Positions 15,045-23,433 are shown, counted from the stretch's first letter. The stretch: DNA of 64,000 bases from an uncultured Clostridia bacterium (GCA_944330115.1 CALVIN010000001.1:1-64000); one strand, 5' to 3'. Notes: generated by a model not told the origin, from the letters alone. Program-made: numbers and translations.

Positions 15045-16388
15045 TTATTCCCTTTTCACGCGTGCAACGTTTACATTGTCGTGCTGCCTGTCGCGCAGGC
15101 TCTTCACGGGGTGCTCCTCGTCCTGATAGCGGTAGTCCTTGCCGAACGTCTTTATGGCCTTTTCAATCACCAGGTGCGAGGGCGTCTTTGCCCCGTCCGC
15201 TAAAAATTTCTCCTGGAAGGTGAAGTAGCGGAAGTCGTCGGGCAGCCGCTTCAGCTCGGAATATCCCTCGCCGTTCATCGTAAGCGTTATCGTCTCCTTG
15301 AGCACCTTCCGTATATATTCCTTATTCGAGCCGAGTTTAAGTAGCTGCGGAAATTCCCCGCAATTTTTTGCGTGAATATGCTTTCGTTCGCGCATATCCC
15401 CGCCCGAATTGCCCTCGGCGCCCGCACTTTCTCCCGCACCTGCGCCCGCGCCGGCGCCGCCTATCACCTCTTCATACGACTTGTGCTCATACTTTTTAAG
15501 CATCTCCGCCGCCGTTTTCAGGTGCGAAACTTCCATTTTAAAGTGCTCCAGCCATATGCGTTTTATATTCTCGTCGCTCTCGTCCTCATACATAGAGTAA
15601 TACAGCCAGCACTCGGTGTATTCATGCATCACCCACATCTCCAGCCAGGTGGCGTTGGGGTCTTTAAGGCTCTCATACTGCGTCACGTGCGCCTCTTCGA
15701 TCATGGCTATCTCGGCATACAGCCTGCGCCCCAAGTCGTTTTTATACCACTGCGCAATGTTCATGTAATAGTTCATCGTCTGCTGTTCGGCGGCGGTGAT
15801 GGTGTTCACCACCAGCTTGCTGTAAAGGTCTGCCGTCCTGCAATTTATGTGCGGCTTCACCTCGTCGGCGGGGTAGCGGTGTTCGGCGATAGTCGGCCGC
15901 CCGGGCATAATTTCGGTAAATTTCCCCACCAGCGCGTCGGCGTCGACCCCCTTGTCCATCTTCAAAAGGTTGGCAAAGCGGTACAGGTGGTCAAAGTCCT
16001 CCAAAAGCGCAAAATTGAGCGCCTTGATATTGTTTTCGTCCTTCTCGTGCCGCGCGAGCGCGGCGGTAAGGTCTATCGCAAGCTGCTCATATCCCACGGT
16101 AGTCTCCAAAATGCTCTCGTTTATGGGCTTAAGGCAGCTTATGCGCTTCTGCTGCTGTTGCTCCTGCCTGCGCACCACGGCGAGCGCCTGCTTTATCTCG
16201 GGCACGTCGCAGTGCCGCGCGAATTGGTGCATGAACCATGCCGATTCAAACTCGGTGCCGTTCATAAGTATCACGCGCGTCTTCGTGTAAGGCGAGGTAT
16301 GCTCCTTGTTATAGCTCTTCGGGTACATTTTTTTCAGCGGTAAAAAGTTGTTGTCGAGCGATCTGCATCTTTCGGTAAAAGGGTTCAT
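15045..16388 (-). CDS. Ferritin-like (diiron-type) protein of unknown function
   Basis: 447 residues from the ATG at 16388, chosen because GGAGG lies 9 nt upstream. Long helices carry acidic/His pairs typical of ferritin-like diiron proteins: ALLEDFDHLYRFA, IAMIEEAHVTQYESL, MHEYTECWLYYSMYEDE and WLEHFKMEVSHLKTA. These could supply Glu/His ligands for two irons. A Gly-Ala-rich linker (near residues 315-335) separates this from a C-terminal ~110-residue part with no recognisable domain. No signal peptide is present. It sits tail-to-tail with the split Pfl locus; oxygen or peroxide handling next to an oxygen-sensitive radical enzyme would make sense, but that is inference. I do not recognise a named family. 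Confidence 0.65.
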   Translation of the reverse strand: MNPFTERCRSLDNNFLPLKKMYPKSYNKEHTSPYTKTRVILMNGTEFESAWFMHQFARHCDVPEIKQALAVVRRQEQQQQKRISCLKPINESILETTVGYEQLAIDLTAALARHEKDENNIKALNFALLEDFDHLYRFANLLKMDKGVDADALVGKFTEIMPGRPTIAEHRYPADEVKPHINCRTADLYSKLVVNTITAAEQQTMNYYMNIAQWYKNDLGRRLYAEIAMIEEAHVTQYESLKDPNATWLEMWVMHEYTECWLYYSMYEDESDENIKRIWLEHFKMEVSHLKTAAEMLKKYEHKSYEEVIGGAGAGAGAGESAGAEGNSGGDMRERKHIHAKNCGEFPQLLKLGSNKEYIRKVLKETITLTMNGEGYSELKRLPDDFRYFTFQEKFLADGAKTPSHLVIEKAIKTFGKDYRYQDEEHPVKSLRDRQHDNVNVARVKRE

Positions 16389-16522
16389 AAAAAAATTCCT
16401 CCGCAAGAGTAATTGCCCACCGCGGCTCTTTTTAATCAATTTTTGCATTTTTTATTGAGAGCGAAGCCCGCGGCGGGTGCGCATTTGCGCCCCCGCCGCG
16501 GGCTTCATATACCGACACATAT

Positions 16523-16700
16523 GCCTCCCCTTCGAGGCACCCACCAAATATACCTCCCCTTCGAGCGGGAGGTGCCCCTGCCGCACCGTAGTGCGGCAGG
16601 GGCGGAGGGGTTTCACCTGCAAATAAACAGCGGCGGTACTACACCGCACGCCGCGCGAGACGGTGTCACGCAGAGCGTGCCGGAAGGGTTAACGCTCCGC
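16523..16700. repeat. GC-rich paired-hairpin repeat cluster
   Basis: CCTCCCCTTCGAGG occurs twice (from 16525 and 16553). It is followed by the hairpin CCCCTGCCGC/GCGGCAGGGG and GGAGGGGTTTC, then by CGGCGGTACTACACCG, which recurs near 58640, and by GGAAGGGTT. Confidence 0.7.
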
Positions 16701-16784
16701 CGCCAACAAAACCGTGCCGCAATCATATTGCAAATATATATTAGCAAAAAATTGCCTTAAATACCATATTTTGTATAGTTTTAT

Positions 16785-16813
16785 TTGACATTTGAGCGAG
16801 CGTATTATATACT
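16785..16813 (+). promoter_or_regulatory. Promoter of the merR-like gene
   Basis: TTGACA and TATACT are separated by 17 nt, about 100 nt before the ATG. Confidence 0.65.
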
Positions 16814-16911
16814 TTTCATACAACTGATTAAAGTTTATCTCAACTTCACAAGTTCAATATAACTTTAATATTCGGGATATATTTTCAAGGATATACAAGG
16901 AGATACAAATT

Positions 16912-17347
16912 ATGATTTATACTGTGGGTGAAGCCGCCGAAATGCTCGGCGTAGCGCCGTCGGCGCTCAGATATTACGATAAAGAGGGGCTGCTGCCCTT
17001 TGTGGAGCGCTCGAGCGGCGGAATGAGAATGTTTAAAGAGAGCGACATCGAGTGGCTCAAACTTATCGGCTGTTTAAAGGCGACCGGCATGCCGATAAAG
17101 GGCATAAAGCGGTTTATCGATTGCACCCTGCGCGGCGACGAGAGCATCGGCGAGCGGCTCGATATTAAACGAGCAGCGCAAAAACGTCGTAAAGCAGATC
17201 GAGGAGCTTGAGGAACATCTCGAGATGATCGATTACAAGGTATGGTACTACACAAAGGCGAAAGAGGCCGGCACCACGGCAGTTCTTGCCGGGCTGAGCG
17301 ATAGCGAAGTCCCCGAAAAATTCCTTAAATTCTGCAAAAAAAGCTGA
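16912..17347 (+). pseudogene. MerR-family regulator with frameshift
   Basis: The ATG has AAGGAG 9 nt upstream. The N-terminal MerR helix-turn-helix (TVGEAAEMLGVAPSALRYYD) is intact, and the frame runs to residue 85 (GERLDI). At about 17164-17168 the frame breaks: frame 1 continues only to 17211, while the family's C-terminal part (NEQRK, IEELEEHLEMIDYKVWYYTKA) continues in the +1 frame to TGA at 17345-17347. Either 2 nt are missing or 1 nt is extra. Read through, the protein would be about 144 residues, normal for the small-molecule-responsive MerR type. It could be a real pseudogene, programmed frameshifting or a sequence error. The stretch is flanked by dense repeats, which favours decay. 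Confidence 0.8.
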
Positions 17348-17390
17348 ATATCGCTCCTTCGCCGCCCCTGAATGGCAAAGCCCGACGCCC

Positions 17391-17455
17391 CTTGCCGTCC
17401 CTGTAGGGAAGGTGCCCCTGCCGCACCACGGCGCGGCAGGGGCGGAAGGGTTTTT
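17391..17455. repeat. GC-rich paired-hairpin repeat
   Basis: CTTGCCGTCCCTGTAGGGAA is followed by the hairpin CCCCTGCCGC/GCGGCAGGGG and GGAAGGG. It is identical over about 63 nt to 17810-17872. Confidence 0.8.
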
Positions 17456-17731
17456 TGCACCATAACCAACGGCGGGGGAGGAACGCCGCGCCATTCTCAC
17501 AAAAATTTTTTGTTTGCCGTTTAAAATGAAGTTTATATTAAATATGACTTCACAAAGCTGTGTTCAATCACGGCTGTGATCGGGCGCAAAAGCGGAAAGC
17601 GTAAGGCGGCAAATGTGTGGTCAGATGTGCATATTTAGCATTATACCGCATATTATATACGCGTCACATACGCGCGTGCACCCGTGCAATGCGCGCGCAC
17701 GCGCGCACAATAATAACATAATATAAGTTTC

Positions 17732-17873
17732 ACCTCCCCTTCGAGGCGAAGCGCTTTCCCTGCAAATAAACAGCGGTGGAGGGGTTTCACTCGCTGCTCA
17801 ATGTTACTCTTGCCGTCCCTGTAGGGAAGGTGCCCCTGCCGCACCACGGCGCGGCAGGGGCGGAAGGGTTTTC
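17732..17873. repeat. GC-rich paired-hairpin repeats, two adjacent
   Basis: A first unit (CCTCCCCTTCGAGG ... GGAGGGGTTTC, 17732-17789) is followed by a second, identical to the unit at 17391, at 17810-17872. The stretch between merR and the lipoprotein gene holds no convincing protein-coding gene apart from the short leader frame at 18280. Confidence 0.8.
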
Positions 17874-17920
17874 ATAAGTAATTATATATCGGATAAGGAG
17901 GGCGCGCGGTGCCTGATATC

Positions 17921-17989
17921 TCTCTCGTCTCCCCTCAAAGGGGAGATGCCGCAGTTGCGCCGTGGCGCAACTGCGGCAGAAGGGTTAAA
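17921..17989. repeat. GC-rich paired-hairpin repeat
   Basis: CTCTCGTCTCCCC is followed by the hairpin CCGCAGTTGCGCC/GGCGCAACTGCGG and AGAAGGGTTAAA. Confidence 0.75.
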
Positions 17990-18112
17990 TTGCACGTAGC
18001 GCTCCCTCAAAATTCCGCCCGATAACGCGGCCTCGCCCGCGCAAAAAACTTGCAAACCATCTTTTTTTGTGAGCACTCGGTGAAAATGAAACAATAAATT
18101 TTATTAAAACAG

Positions 18113-18141
18113 TTGACAAGCCCCACTAAATGATATAAAAT
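18113..18141 (+). promoter_or_regulatory. Promoter of the Cys-rich lipoprotein
   Basis: TTGACA and TAAAAT are separated by 17 nt. The leader that follows is about 300 nt long. Confidence 0.75.
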
Positions 18142-18279
18142 GATTAGCGACAAGGAAAATTTAGGGATATGTTTTGCCATTTTATAATAAATGCCGCAAA
18201 GCGTAAGCGCCTTAAAAGCTTTCCTTGGCGCGAAAGCGTAACAAATCTTGCGGGGAGGTATTGTAAAGGAGAATTATAA

Positions 18280-18348
18280 TTGAGTTATTTCGGATCCTTT
18301 GCAGGGTCCACCACGGGTGCGATATTTCGTGCCCGCGCAGGCATTTAA
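18280..18348 (+). CDS. Possible 22-residue leader peptide
   Basis: A TTG start has AAAGGAG 8-9 nt upstream, the best ribosome site in the leader, and the frame reads SYFGSFAGSTTGAIFRARAG before TAA. It ends 100 nt before the lipoprotein ATG. A frame after it (CHTVLGSTGPVAVIKFR) looks like a degraded relative but has no start. It may be a regulatory leader or a chance frame; there is no family match I recognise. Confidence 0.35.
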   Translation: MSYFGSFAGSTTGAIFRARAGI

Positions 18349-18448
18349 AAAAATGTCTGCCACACCGTCCTCGGCTCAACCGGCCCCGTGGCGGTCATCA
18401 AATTCAGGTTAAAATTTTTTAAAAAATAAAGGAGATTTAAAGACTAAG

Positions 18449-21400
18449 ATGTTACAGAAAACAAAGTCAATGCTTATTAAGCTGCTTATGTTGCTGTGCG
18501 TCGTATGCTGCGCTGTAGCTCTTGCTTTCGGCCTTGCTGGTTGCTCCGGCAGGACTGTTGAGAGCATGAAGATAGTAGACGGTGAACTCATCGTTTATTA
18601 TTCCGATGGCACCGAAGAAAACCTCGGCGCCGTTGGCGGCAGCACCGAAACTACCGTATCGATCGTTGGCTTCGATGTCAGCGACGATGGTAGCACCATC
18701 ACCGTTACTTACAGCGACGGCAAGACGGAAACCTTCCCTCTTGGCGATGGTGAAGATGACACGTGCGAGCACGCAAACATGGAGTATGCTGTTCTTTCTC
18801 ATGTTGCTAACTGGACCTGCGATATGGGCGGCAAAGTACTCGGCGTATGCGAAGACTGCGGCTATGCAGAGATCATAGACGTAGCACCCGGTGCTCACCT
18901 CTATGAGTCCACCGTTGTTCCTCCTACCTGCATGAGCGAGGGCTACACCGTTGATACTTGCGTATACTGCGGCCAGGAGAGCGGCGTTAAGACCGACATC
19001 ACCCCTGCAACCGGCGAGCATCACTATGCTGAAGAGGGCTTCCAGGTAGCTGATAAGGATAGCACCATCTGCCAGGGCGGCTGGACCGTATATCCTTGCG
19101 AATATGGCTGCGGCTTCGTTCGCTTCGAAGAGCTTGCTCCTCAGGGCCACGACGTTGACAAGATCACTCTGGAACAGAAACCTACCGAGGAGAAAGATGG
19201 TCGTGCAACTGCATTCTGCAACCGTTGCGGCACTCCGCTCGACGTTAAGCTTCCTATGCTTACCCAGGAAAACCTTTCCAAGTATACATACGAAATAACC
19301 GAAGATGAAGTAAACTGCTCCGCAGATATGAATGCTCACTTCACTTATGTTGACAAAGAGACCGGCCTTACCGTTGAATTCGACGGCATCCTTCCCGGCG
19401 GCCAGCATAAGCTCAACGGCGAAGCGATCGATACCACCAAGGTTCTTTCTTACAGCGGTCCCGATTCCCTTCCCGAGGGCATGGAGATCGCCGGTAACAG
19501 CAACGGCGTTGTAAACTGCACCACCGAAGGCGTGTATGCGGTATTCACCTGCGACGACTGCGGCAGGATAATCGTTGTCAATGTTCGCGTTGACCACACC
19601 AAGCCCGCAAATGCAGAAGTTGTTACCGTTACCGATTCTAATCCTTCTGATTCTCAGGCTGCAGCTGCTCTGGAAGCAAACCGCAACAATGTTTACACCT
19701 ATGCAGCAGCTTGCGGCACGAAGGAAGCTGGTGAAGAAGGCGCACATACCGGCTACGAAGTTTACTACTGCTCCGTTTGCCGTCAGGTTGTAACCGTAAC
19801 TCTTCCCGTTCCCGCGCACACCTGGACCTATGAGGCAAAGGAAGGCACCGAGGGCAACGAGAAAGTTCTCAATGTTACTCAGACCTGCTCCATTTGCGGC
19901 GAAATCAAATACACTACTCTTAAAGACTACACCGTAACCAGGGTTGAAGCTACCTGCCAGGAAGAAGGTTCTGTAACCTACACCGGCACCGTTGACGGCA
20001 AGACCGTTACCATAGTTGAACCCATAACCGAAACCTTCCACGTTCATGCAACCTATGGTCCCATGGATGACAGCAAGGTTTGGAGCGTAGTTGACTATCC
20101 CGAGATCGAGATCTCCGGTAACTCCGTTCCCAACAGCTGCAAAGATGGCGATGTTCAGGGCGTATTCTACTGCACCGAGTGCGACCAGCCCATCGTTCTT
20201 CAGATGGCTTATCCTCACACCGAGCCCGTTGGCACGGATGGTAAGGTAGTTGAAGTAGAAAAAGATTCTATTGCGGATGCAAAGACTGCAGCTGCAGAAG
20301 ATAAGACCAAGGTTTATGTTGTTGACGCTACCTGCGATACCGACGGCGCAAGAATTTACTACTGCACCGTTTGCGGCGAACTTCAGGAAGAAACCATCAA
20401 GGCTACCGGCCATAATTGGAAGGCAACCCTTACTCAGGATCCTACTGATAAAACTTGGGACTACGTTGTTAAGTGCGAAAAGTGCGATACTGTAAGTGCT
20501 GACTCCGTATATAACATTCCTGAAGATCAGGTAGAGGTTATCGGCACCACCGTTTCCAGCTGCGAAGAGCCCGCAACTACCACCTATCGCTATACCCCTG
20601 AAAAGGGCGATCCTATAACCGTTGTCGTTGAAGGCGAAAAGGCTATGCATACCCTTAACGGCCAGCTGATCGATGACAACCCCGCAATCTTCTATGATCC
20701 TGCCGAGTACGAAGGCATCACTCCTTCCGGCAACTTCCCTCTTACTTGCGATACCCCGGGCGGCAAGGGCGTGTTCTACTGCGATGTTTGCGGCCTTCCC
20801 ATCGTTGTAAGCATCAGGGATGCACATACTGCACCTGCTACCGTTGCTACTGAATTCCCCGATGGTGTTAGCCTTACTTGGGATAATGTATGCGCAAGTG
20901 ACGCTATAGAAGCTGTATTCGCGGGCGACACTACCGGCCTTAGCCAGAGCGTATACTACAGCGAAGCTGCTACCTGCACCGAGGGCGGTAGGTATCTCTA
21001 TCACTGCTCCGTATGCAACCAGTGGATCTGCGGCAGCACCAAGGCTACCGGTCATGATTACAGCTATCAGGGTTACACTTGGGACGAGGCTAGCCTTACC
21101 TTCACCCTTACCTTCAGCTGCACCAACACCGGCTGCACCGCAACGGCTACCCAGATAAAGCTTACTCCTTTCAAGCAGGACGGCAACGTTCTCACTCTTG
21201 ATAAGGCTTACACCCTTGTATCCTTCACCGAGCCTACTCACAACACCTATGGTAACTTCACCGTTAAGTACACCGTAAAGGCTGCTAACTTCAGCAATAA
21301 TGAAGTTGCTACTAACTTCTCGCTTGAAGTAACTCTCAGCGGCGGCCTTTCCCGCAAGACTGTTGGTGAAACCGGTTATCATTGGCACATCGTAGTACCT

Positions 21401-21709
21401 ACCGATCCCGTAACCCCCGTTGATCCCGACGAACCTTTCGATTGGAATGCGGTCAACAACCCCGAGGGCAACTACTACTGGTTCGTAGATACTACCGATC
21501 CTAAGACCGAAGTTGTAACTCGCACCTACTATGTAGCTGTTGAGTGCAAAGACTGCGGCGAGATCTATGTTCTCGAAGTTAAGGAAGTAAAGGGTGACGA
21601 AATCCCCGAAAGCGATCTTCCTTGCTATGCATGGGCTGTTGCAGCCGACAATGCAGCTGCAGAAGAAACTCCTTCCGAGGAAGCTCCTGCAACCGAAGAA
21701 GCTGCATAA
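18449..21709 (+). CDS. Large Cys-rich repeat lipoprotein
   Basis: 1086 residues. The signal has a lipobox LAGC with the lipidated Cys at residue 32, so the protein is exported and membrane-anchored. The body carries many CxxC pairs (CEDCG, CVYCG, CSVCR, CSICG, CTECD, CTVCG, CEKCD, CDVCG, CSVCN, CKDCG) preceded by short segments such as TCTEGG and ATGH, a style seen in clostridial surface proteins with zinc-ribbon-like repeats. Three larger repeats of about 200 residues centre near residues 363, 571 and 772, each with VF.C..C..PIVV then YYC.VC. The tail is Glu/Ala/Pro-rich. Codon use differs from neighbours (many GTT, CTT, CCT), which suggests very high expression or transfer. Function is unknown: surface layer, metal binding or adhesion are possible. 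Confidence 0.85.
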   Translation: MLQKTKSMLIKLLMLLCVVCCAVALAFGLAGCSGRTVESMKIVDGELIVYYSDGTEENLGAVGGSTETTVSIVGFDVSDDGSTITVTYSDGKTETFPLGDGEDDTCEHANMEYAVLSHVANWTCDMGGKVLGVCEDCGYAEIIDVAPGAHLYESTVVPPTCMSEGYTVDTCVYCGQESGVKTDITPATGEHHYAEEGFQVADKDSTICQGGWTVYPCEYGCGFVRFEELAPQGHDVDKITLEQKPTEEKDGRATAFCNRCGTPLDVKLPMLTQENLSKYTYEITEDEVNCSADMNAHFTYVDKETGLTVEFDGILPGGQHKLNGEAIDTTKVLSYSGPDSLPEGMEIAGNSNGVVNCTTEGVYAVFTCDDCGRIIVVNVRVDHTKPANAEVVTVTDSNPSDSQAAAALEANRNNVYTYAAACGTKEAGEEGAHTGYEVYYCSVCRQVVTVTLPVPAHTWTYEAKEGTEGNEKVLNVTQTCSICGEIKYTTLKDYTVTRVEATCQEEGSVTYTGTVDGKTVTIVEPITETFHVHATYGPMDDSKVWSVVDYPEIEISGNSVPNSCKDGDVQGVFYCTECDQPIVLQMAYPHTEPVGTDGKVVEVEKDSIADAKTAAAEDKTKVYVVDATCDTDGARIYYCTVCGELQEETIKATGHNWKATLTQDPTDKTWDYVVKCEKCDTVSADSVYNIPEDQVEVIGTTVSSCEEPATTTYRYTPEKGDPITVVVEGEKAMHTLNGQLIDDNPAIFYDPAEYEGITPSGNFPLTCDTPGGKGVFYCDVCGLPIVVSIRDAHTAPATVATEFPDGVSLTWDNVCASDAIEAVFAGDTTGLSQSVYYSEAATCTEGGRYLYHCSVCNQWICGSTKATGHDYSYQGYTWDEASLTFTLTFSCTNTGCTATATQIKLTPFKQDGNVLTLDKAYTLVSFTEPTHNTYGNFTVKYTVKAANFSNNEVATNFSLEVTLSGGLSRKTVGETGYHWHIVVPTDPVTPVDPDEPFDWNAVNNPEGNYYWFVDTTDPKTEVVTRTYYVAVECKDCGEIYVLEVKEVKGDEIPESDLPCYAWAVAADNAAAEETPSEEAPATEEAA

Positions 21710-21773
21710 GTTACAGCAAAGCCAAGGTTTTTTAAATCAACCTATTGCTCTTTCTATCCTCCCCATTCAGGCG

Positions 21774-21852
21774 GACTTAAAATTCACCTGATCAGAGCTG
21801 AACTTAAAATTCATTCTCTCTGAGTTGAACTGCAAATTCACTCTCTCGGAGG
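21774..21852. repeat. Three ~26-bp tandem repeats
   Basis: Three units (from 21774, 21800 and 21827) share GAACTTAAAATTCA-like cores followed by CTCTCTGAG. They lie just after the lipoprotein gene. The next 170 nt hold a weak hairpin (21877-21915, GCACGCCGC/GCGGTGC) that may end lipoprotein transcription. Confidence 0.6.
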
Positions 21853-22087
21853 GGAGGGTAGTAAAGGGTTTCTAAAAAAATCGCACGCCGCACTTCGCGG
21901 TGCGGTTTGCAAAAAAATAATGTTCCACCTGCGGGCGCCATAATCCTTACAATGAACTCCCCGGTGTCCCGCAGGCTGGCAACATTTTAACTTGCCCACA
22001 TACTATATAACTCACTTTATATTTTTTTCCAACGCAAGGGGCGTGGCGGCAAATATTGCATTTGCCGCCACGCTTCTTTTTATGCCA

Positions 22088-22228
22088 TTACCTCCCACAA
22101 AAGCAGTCCCACCCACCCGCCCATATATACTTCCCCTTTGAGTGAAGCCCCCAACAATACCTCCCCTTCGAGGGGAGCACCCCCAACTATACCTCCCCTT
22201 TGAGGGGAGGGTAGGGAGGGGTTCCACA
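22088..22228. repeat. GC-rich paired-hairpin repeat cluster
   Basis: Three CCTCCCCTT(C/T)GAGGGGAG-type units are spaced about 35-40 nt apart, ending GGGAGGGGTTCC. The wider gap 21710-22335 holds no gene. Confidence 0.75.
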
Positions 22229-22335
22229 TACTAAACTAAATGCGGCGTAACTACTTTACAAAAAATTTAATTTATTTTGTTCGCTACTTGTAGCCCATAA
22301 ATTTTTATTGTATAATAATTATAGTGGAGGATGAA

Positions 22336-22698
22336 ATGGGCATTAAATATACCGGCGATTACAAAAAATTTGCAAGAGAGCTGCGTAAAAAGATGACTAA
22401 AGAGGAATTTAAGCTGTGGTATAATTTTTTACGCGAATATCCAATTAAATTCTATCGGCAGAGAGTAATCAGTGGATATATAGTAGATTTTTATTGTGCC
22501 AAACTTAAACTTGCAATCGAAATTGATGGTTCGCAGCACTGTGAAGATGAGCACGAGGCAAGCGATAAAATGCGCGACGATCGATTAAAAGCTGTCGGCA
22601 TAACGGTTGTGCGAATTCAAAATACGCAGATAAATCAAAATTTTAGTGGAGTTTGTGAATATTTACAGCTTGTATTTGACAATCTTGAAAAACAATAG
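22336..22698 (+). CDS. DUF559 nuclease-like protein
   Basis: 120 residues. The DUF559 fold is a restriction-endonuclease-like (PD-D/ExK) domain related to Vsr mismatch endonucleases. Visible family signatures are LRKKMTKEEFKLWY, FYRQRVISGYIVDFYC, IEIDGSQHCEDE and VVRIQN; the D/E residues in VDFYC and EIDG are the likely metal ligands. GGAGG lies 5 nt before the ATG at 22336. No methylase or partner gene is adjacent, so the role (repair, defence or orphan) is open. The DNA is more AT-rich than its neighbours and the gene is bracketed by repeats, which fits a recent arrival. Confidence 0.88.
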   Translation: MGIKYTGDYKKFARELRKKMTKEEFKLWYNFLREYPIKFYRQRVISGYIVDFYCAKLKLAIEIDGSQHCEDEHEASDKMRDDRLKAVGITVVRIQNTQINQNFSGVCEYLQLVFDNLEKQ

Positions 22699-22725
22699 AT
22701 TTTGCTTATGAAACCCCACCTTTAA

Positions 22726-22805
22726 TTCCTCCCCTCAAAGGGGAGGTATATATGGCACCCACCCACCCGCCCGTATATGCGCCCTTGGCGCGGATAGTGG
22801 TGGAG
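22726..22805. repeat. GC-rich paired-hairpin repeat
   Basis: CCTCCCCTCAAAGGGGAGG is followed by ACCCACCCACCCGCCC and GTGGTGGAGG. Confidence 0.65.
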
Positions 22806-22852
22806 GCACTTCAAAATTACTTCAAATAAAAAATTAAGCTGCCAAATATGGC

Positions 22853-22881
22853 TTGACTTTGCCGCTCAGTTTTATTATAAT
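22853..22881 (+). promoter_or_regulatory. Promoter of tRNA-Leu
   Basis: TTGACT and TATAAT are separated by 17 nt, 80 nt before the tRNA. Confidence 0.8.
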
Positions 22882-22923
22882 AGATGTTGCTTATGCGTAA
22901 TAAGCAATGCATATATTAAATAT

Positions 22924-22948
22924 GCGGATATGGTGCGGGCAGACGCGC
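22924..22948 (+). repeat. Partial copy of the tRNA-Leu 5' end
   Basis: GCGGATATGG..GGCAGACGCGC repeats the first ~28 nt of the tRNA gene with a few nt missing. It lies within the precursor, 38 nt upstream of the real 5' end. Confidence 0.7.
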
Positions 22949-22961
22949 TATATAATTTAAT

Positions 22962-23044
22962 GCGGATATGGCGGAATTGGCAGACGCGCAGGTTTCAGGT
23001 TCCTGTGGGCGACCGTGCAGGTTCAACTCCTGTTATCCGCACCA
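22962..23044 (+). tRNA. tRNA-Leu(CAG)
   Basis: 83 nt with encoded CCA. The acceptor stem is GCGGATA/TATCCGC, the D-arm GGCGGAATTGGCAGACGCGC, and the anticodon loop TTCAGGT reads CAG. A variable arm with a GGGCGACC core identifies a class II leucine tRNA, and the T-arm is CAGGTTCAACTCCTG. The 3' end and the following terminator are duplicated at 23231-23323. Confidence 0.93.
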
Positions 23045-23116
23045 AAATAGAGGAGGTGAGTTTTTCTCACCGCCTCTATTTTGGTAATCGACAAATAACA
23101 TAACAGGAGTTGAGGG
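23024..23116. repeat. 93-bp repeat, copy 1 (tRNA-Leu 3' end plus terminator)
   Basis: It starts inside the tRNA T-arm (CAACTCCTGTTAT), contains the terminator hairpin 23044-23082 (AATAGAGG.GGTGAG with its partner), and ends with ATAACAGGAGTTG, the inverse complement of its own start. It is identical to 23231-23323 at about 91 of 93 positions. Confidence 0.9.
23044..23082 (+). terminator. Terminator of tRNA-Leu
   Basis: A stem of about 16 bp has a TTTTT loop and ends in TATTTTGG. The same hairpin is repeated at about 23251-23289. Confidence 0.8.
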
Positions 23117-23230
23117 TGGAGGCGTGAGCGAGAGCGAACGGTTTGCGTGCGGGCAATATCAATAGCGAAGCACATAACGCAAACTGAAAGGCAGACACCT
23201 GCCTTTCACCGGGGCGCGCCGCCAAAGGCG

Positions 23231-23323
23231 CAACTCCTGTTATCCGCACCAAAATAAAGGCGGTGAGTTTTTCTCACCGCCTCTATTTTGGTAATCGACA
23301 AATAACATAACAGGAGTTGAGGG
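23231..23323. repeat. 93-bp repeat, copy 2 (orphan tRNA-Leu 3' end)
   Basis: Second copy of the tRNA-Leu 3' end and terminator without a tRNA body. The 114 nt between the copies hold hairpins (GAAAGGCAG/CTGCCTTTC) and no gene. The layout is like an attachment-site duplication, but no integrase is nearby. Confidence 0.85.
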
Positions 23324-23433
23324 GAGGCAAGCAAGCTCTGCTTGCGCAGGTCGGCGGGCGTGCTGTTCGATTTTAACTGTTTTTTTTACTATATAACAAA
23401 TATAACCCATTTTAAATTTGCACGTTCATGCGC

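Noticed and set aside
18467-21388. 973-residue open frame on the minus strand
   Set aside because: It lies opposite the lipoprotein gene and results from its codon bias; it lacks a ribosome site and recognisable domains.
23024-23323. Integrated element at tRNA-Leu
   Set aside because: The space between the repeats is only 114 nt and carries no integrase or cargo; kept as a duplication, not an island.
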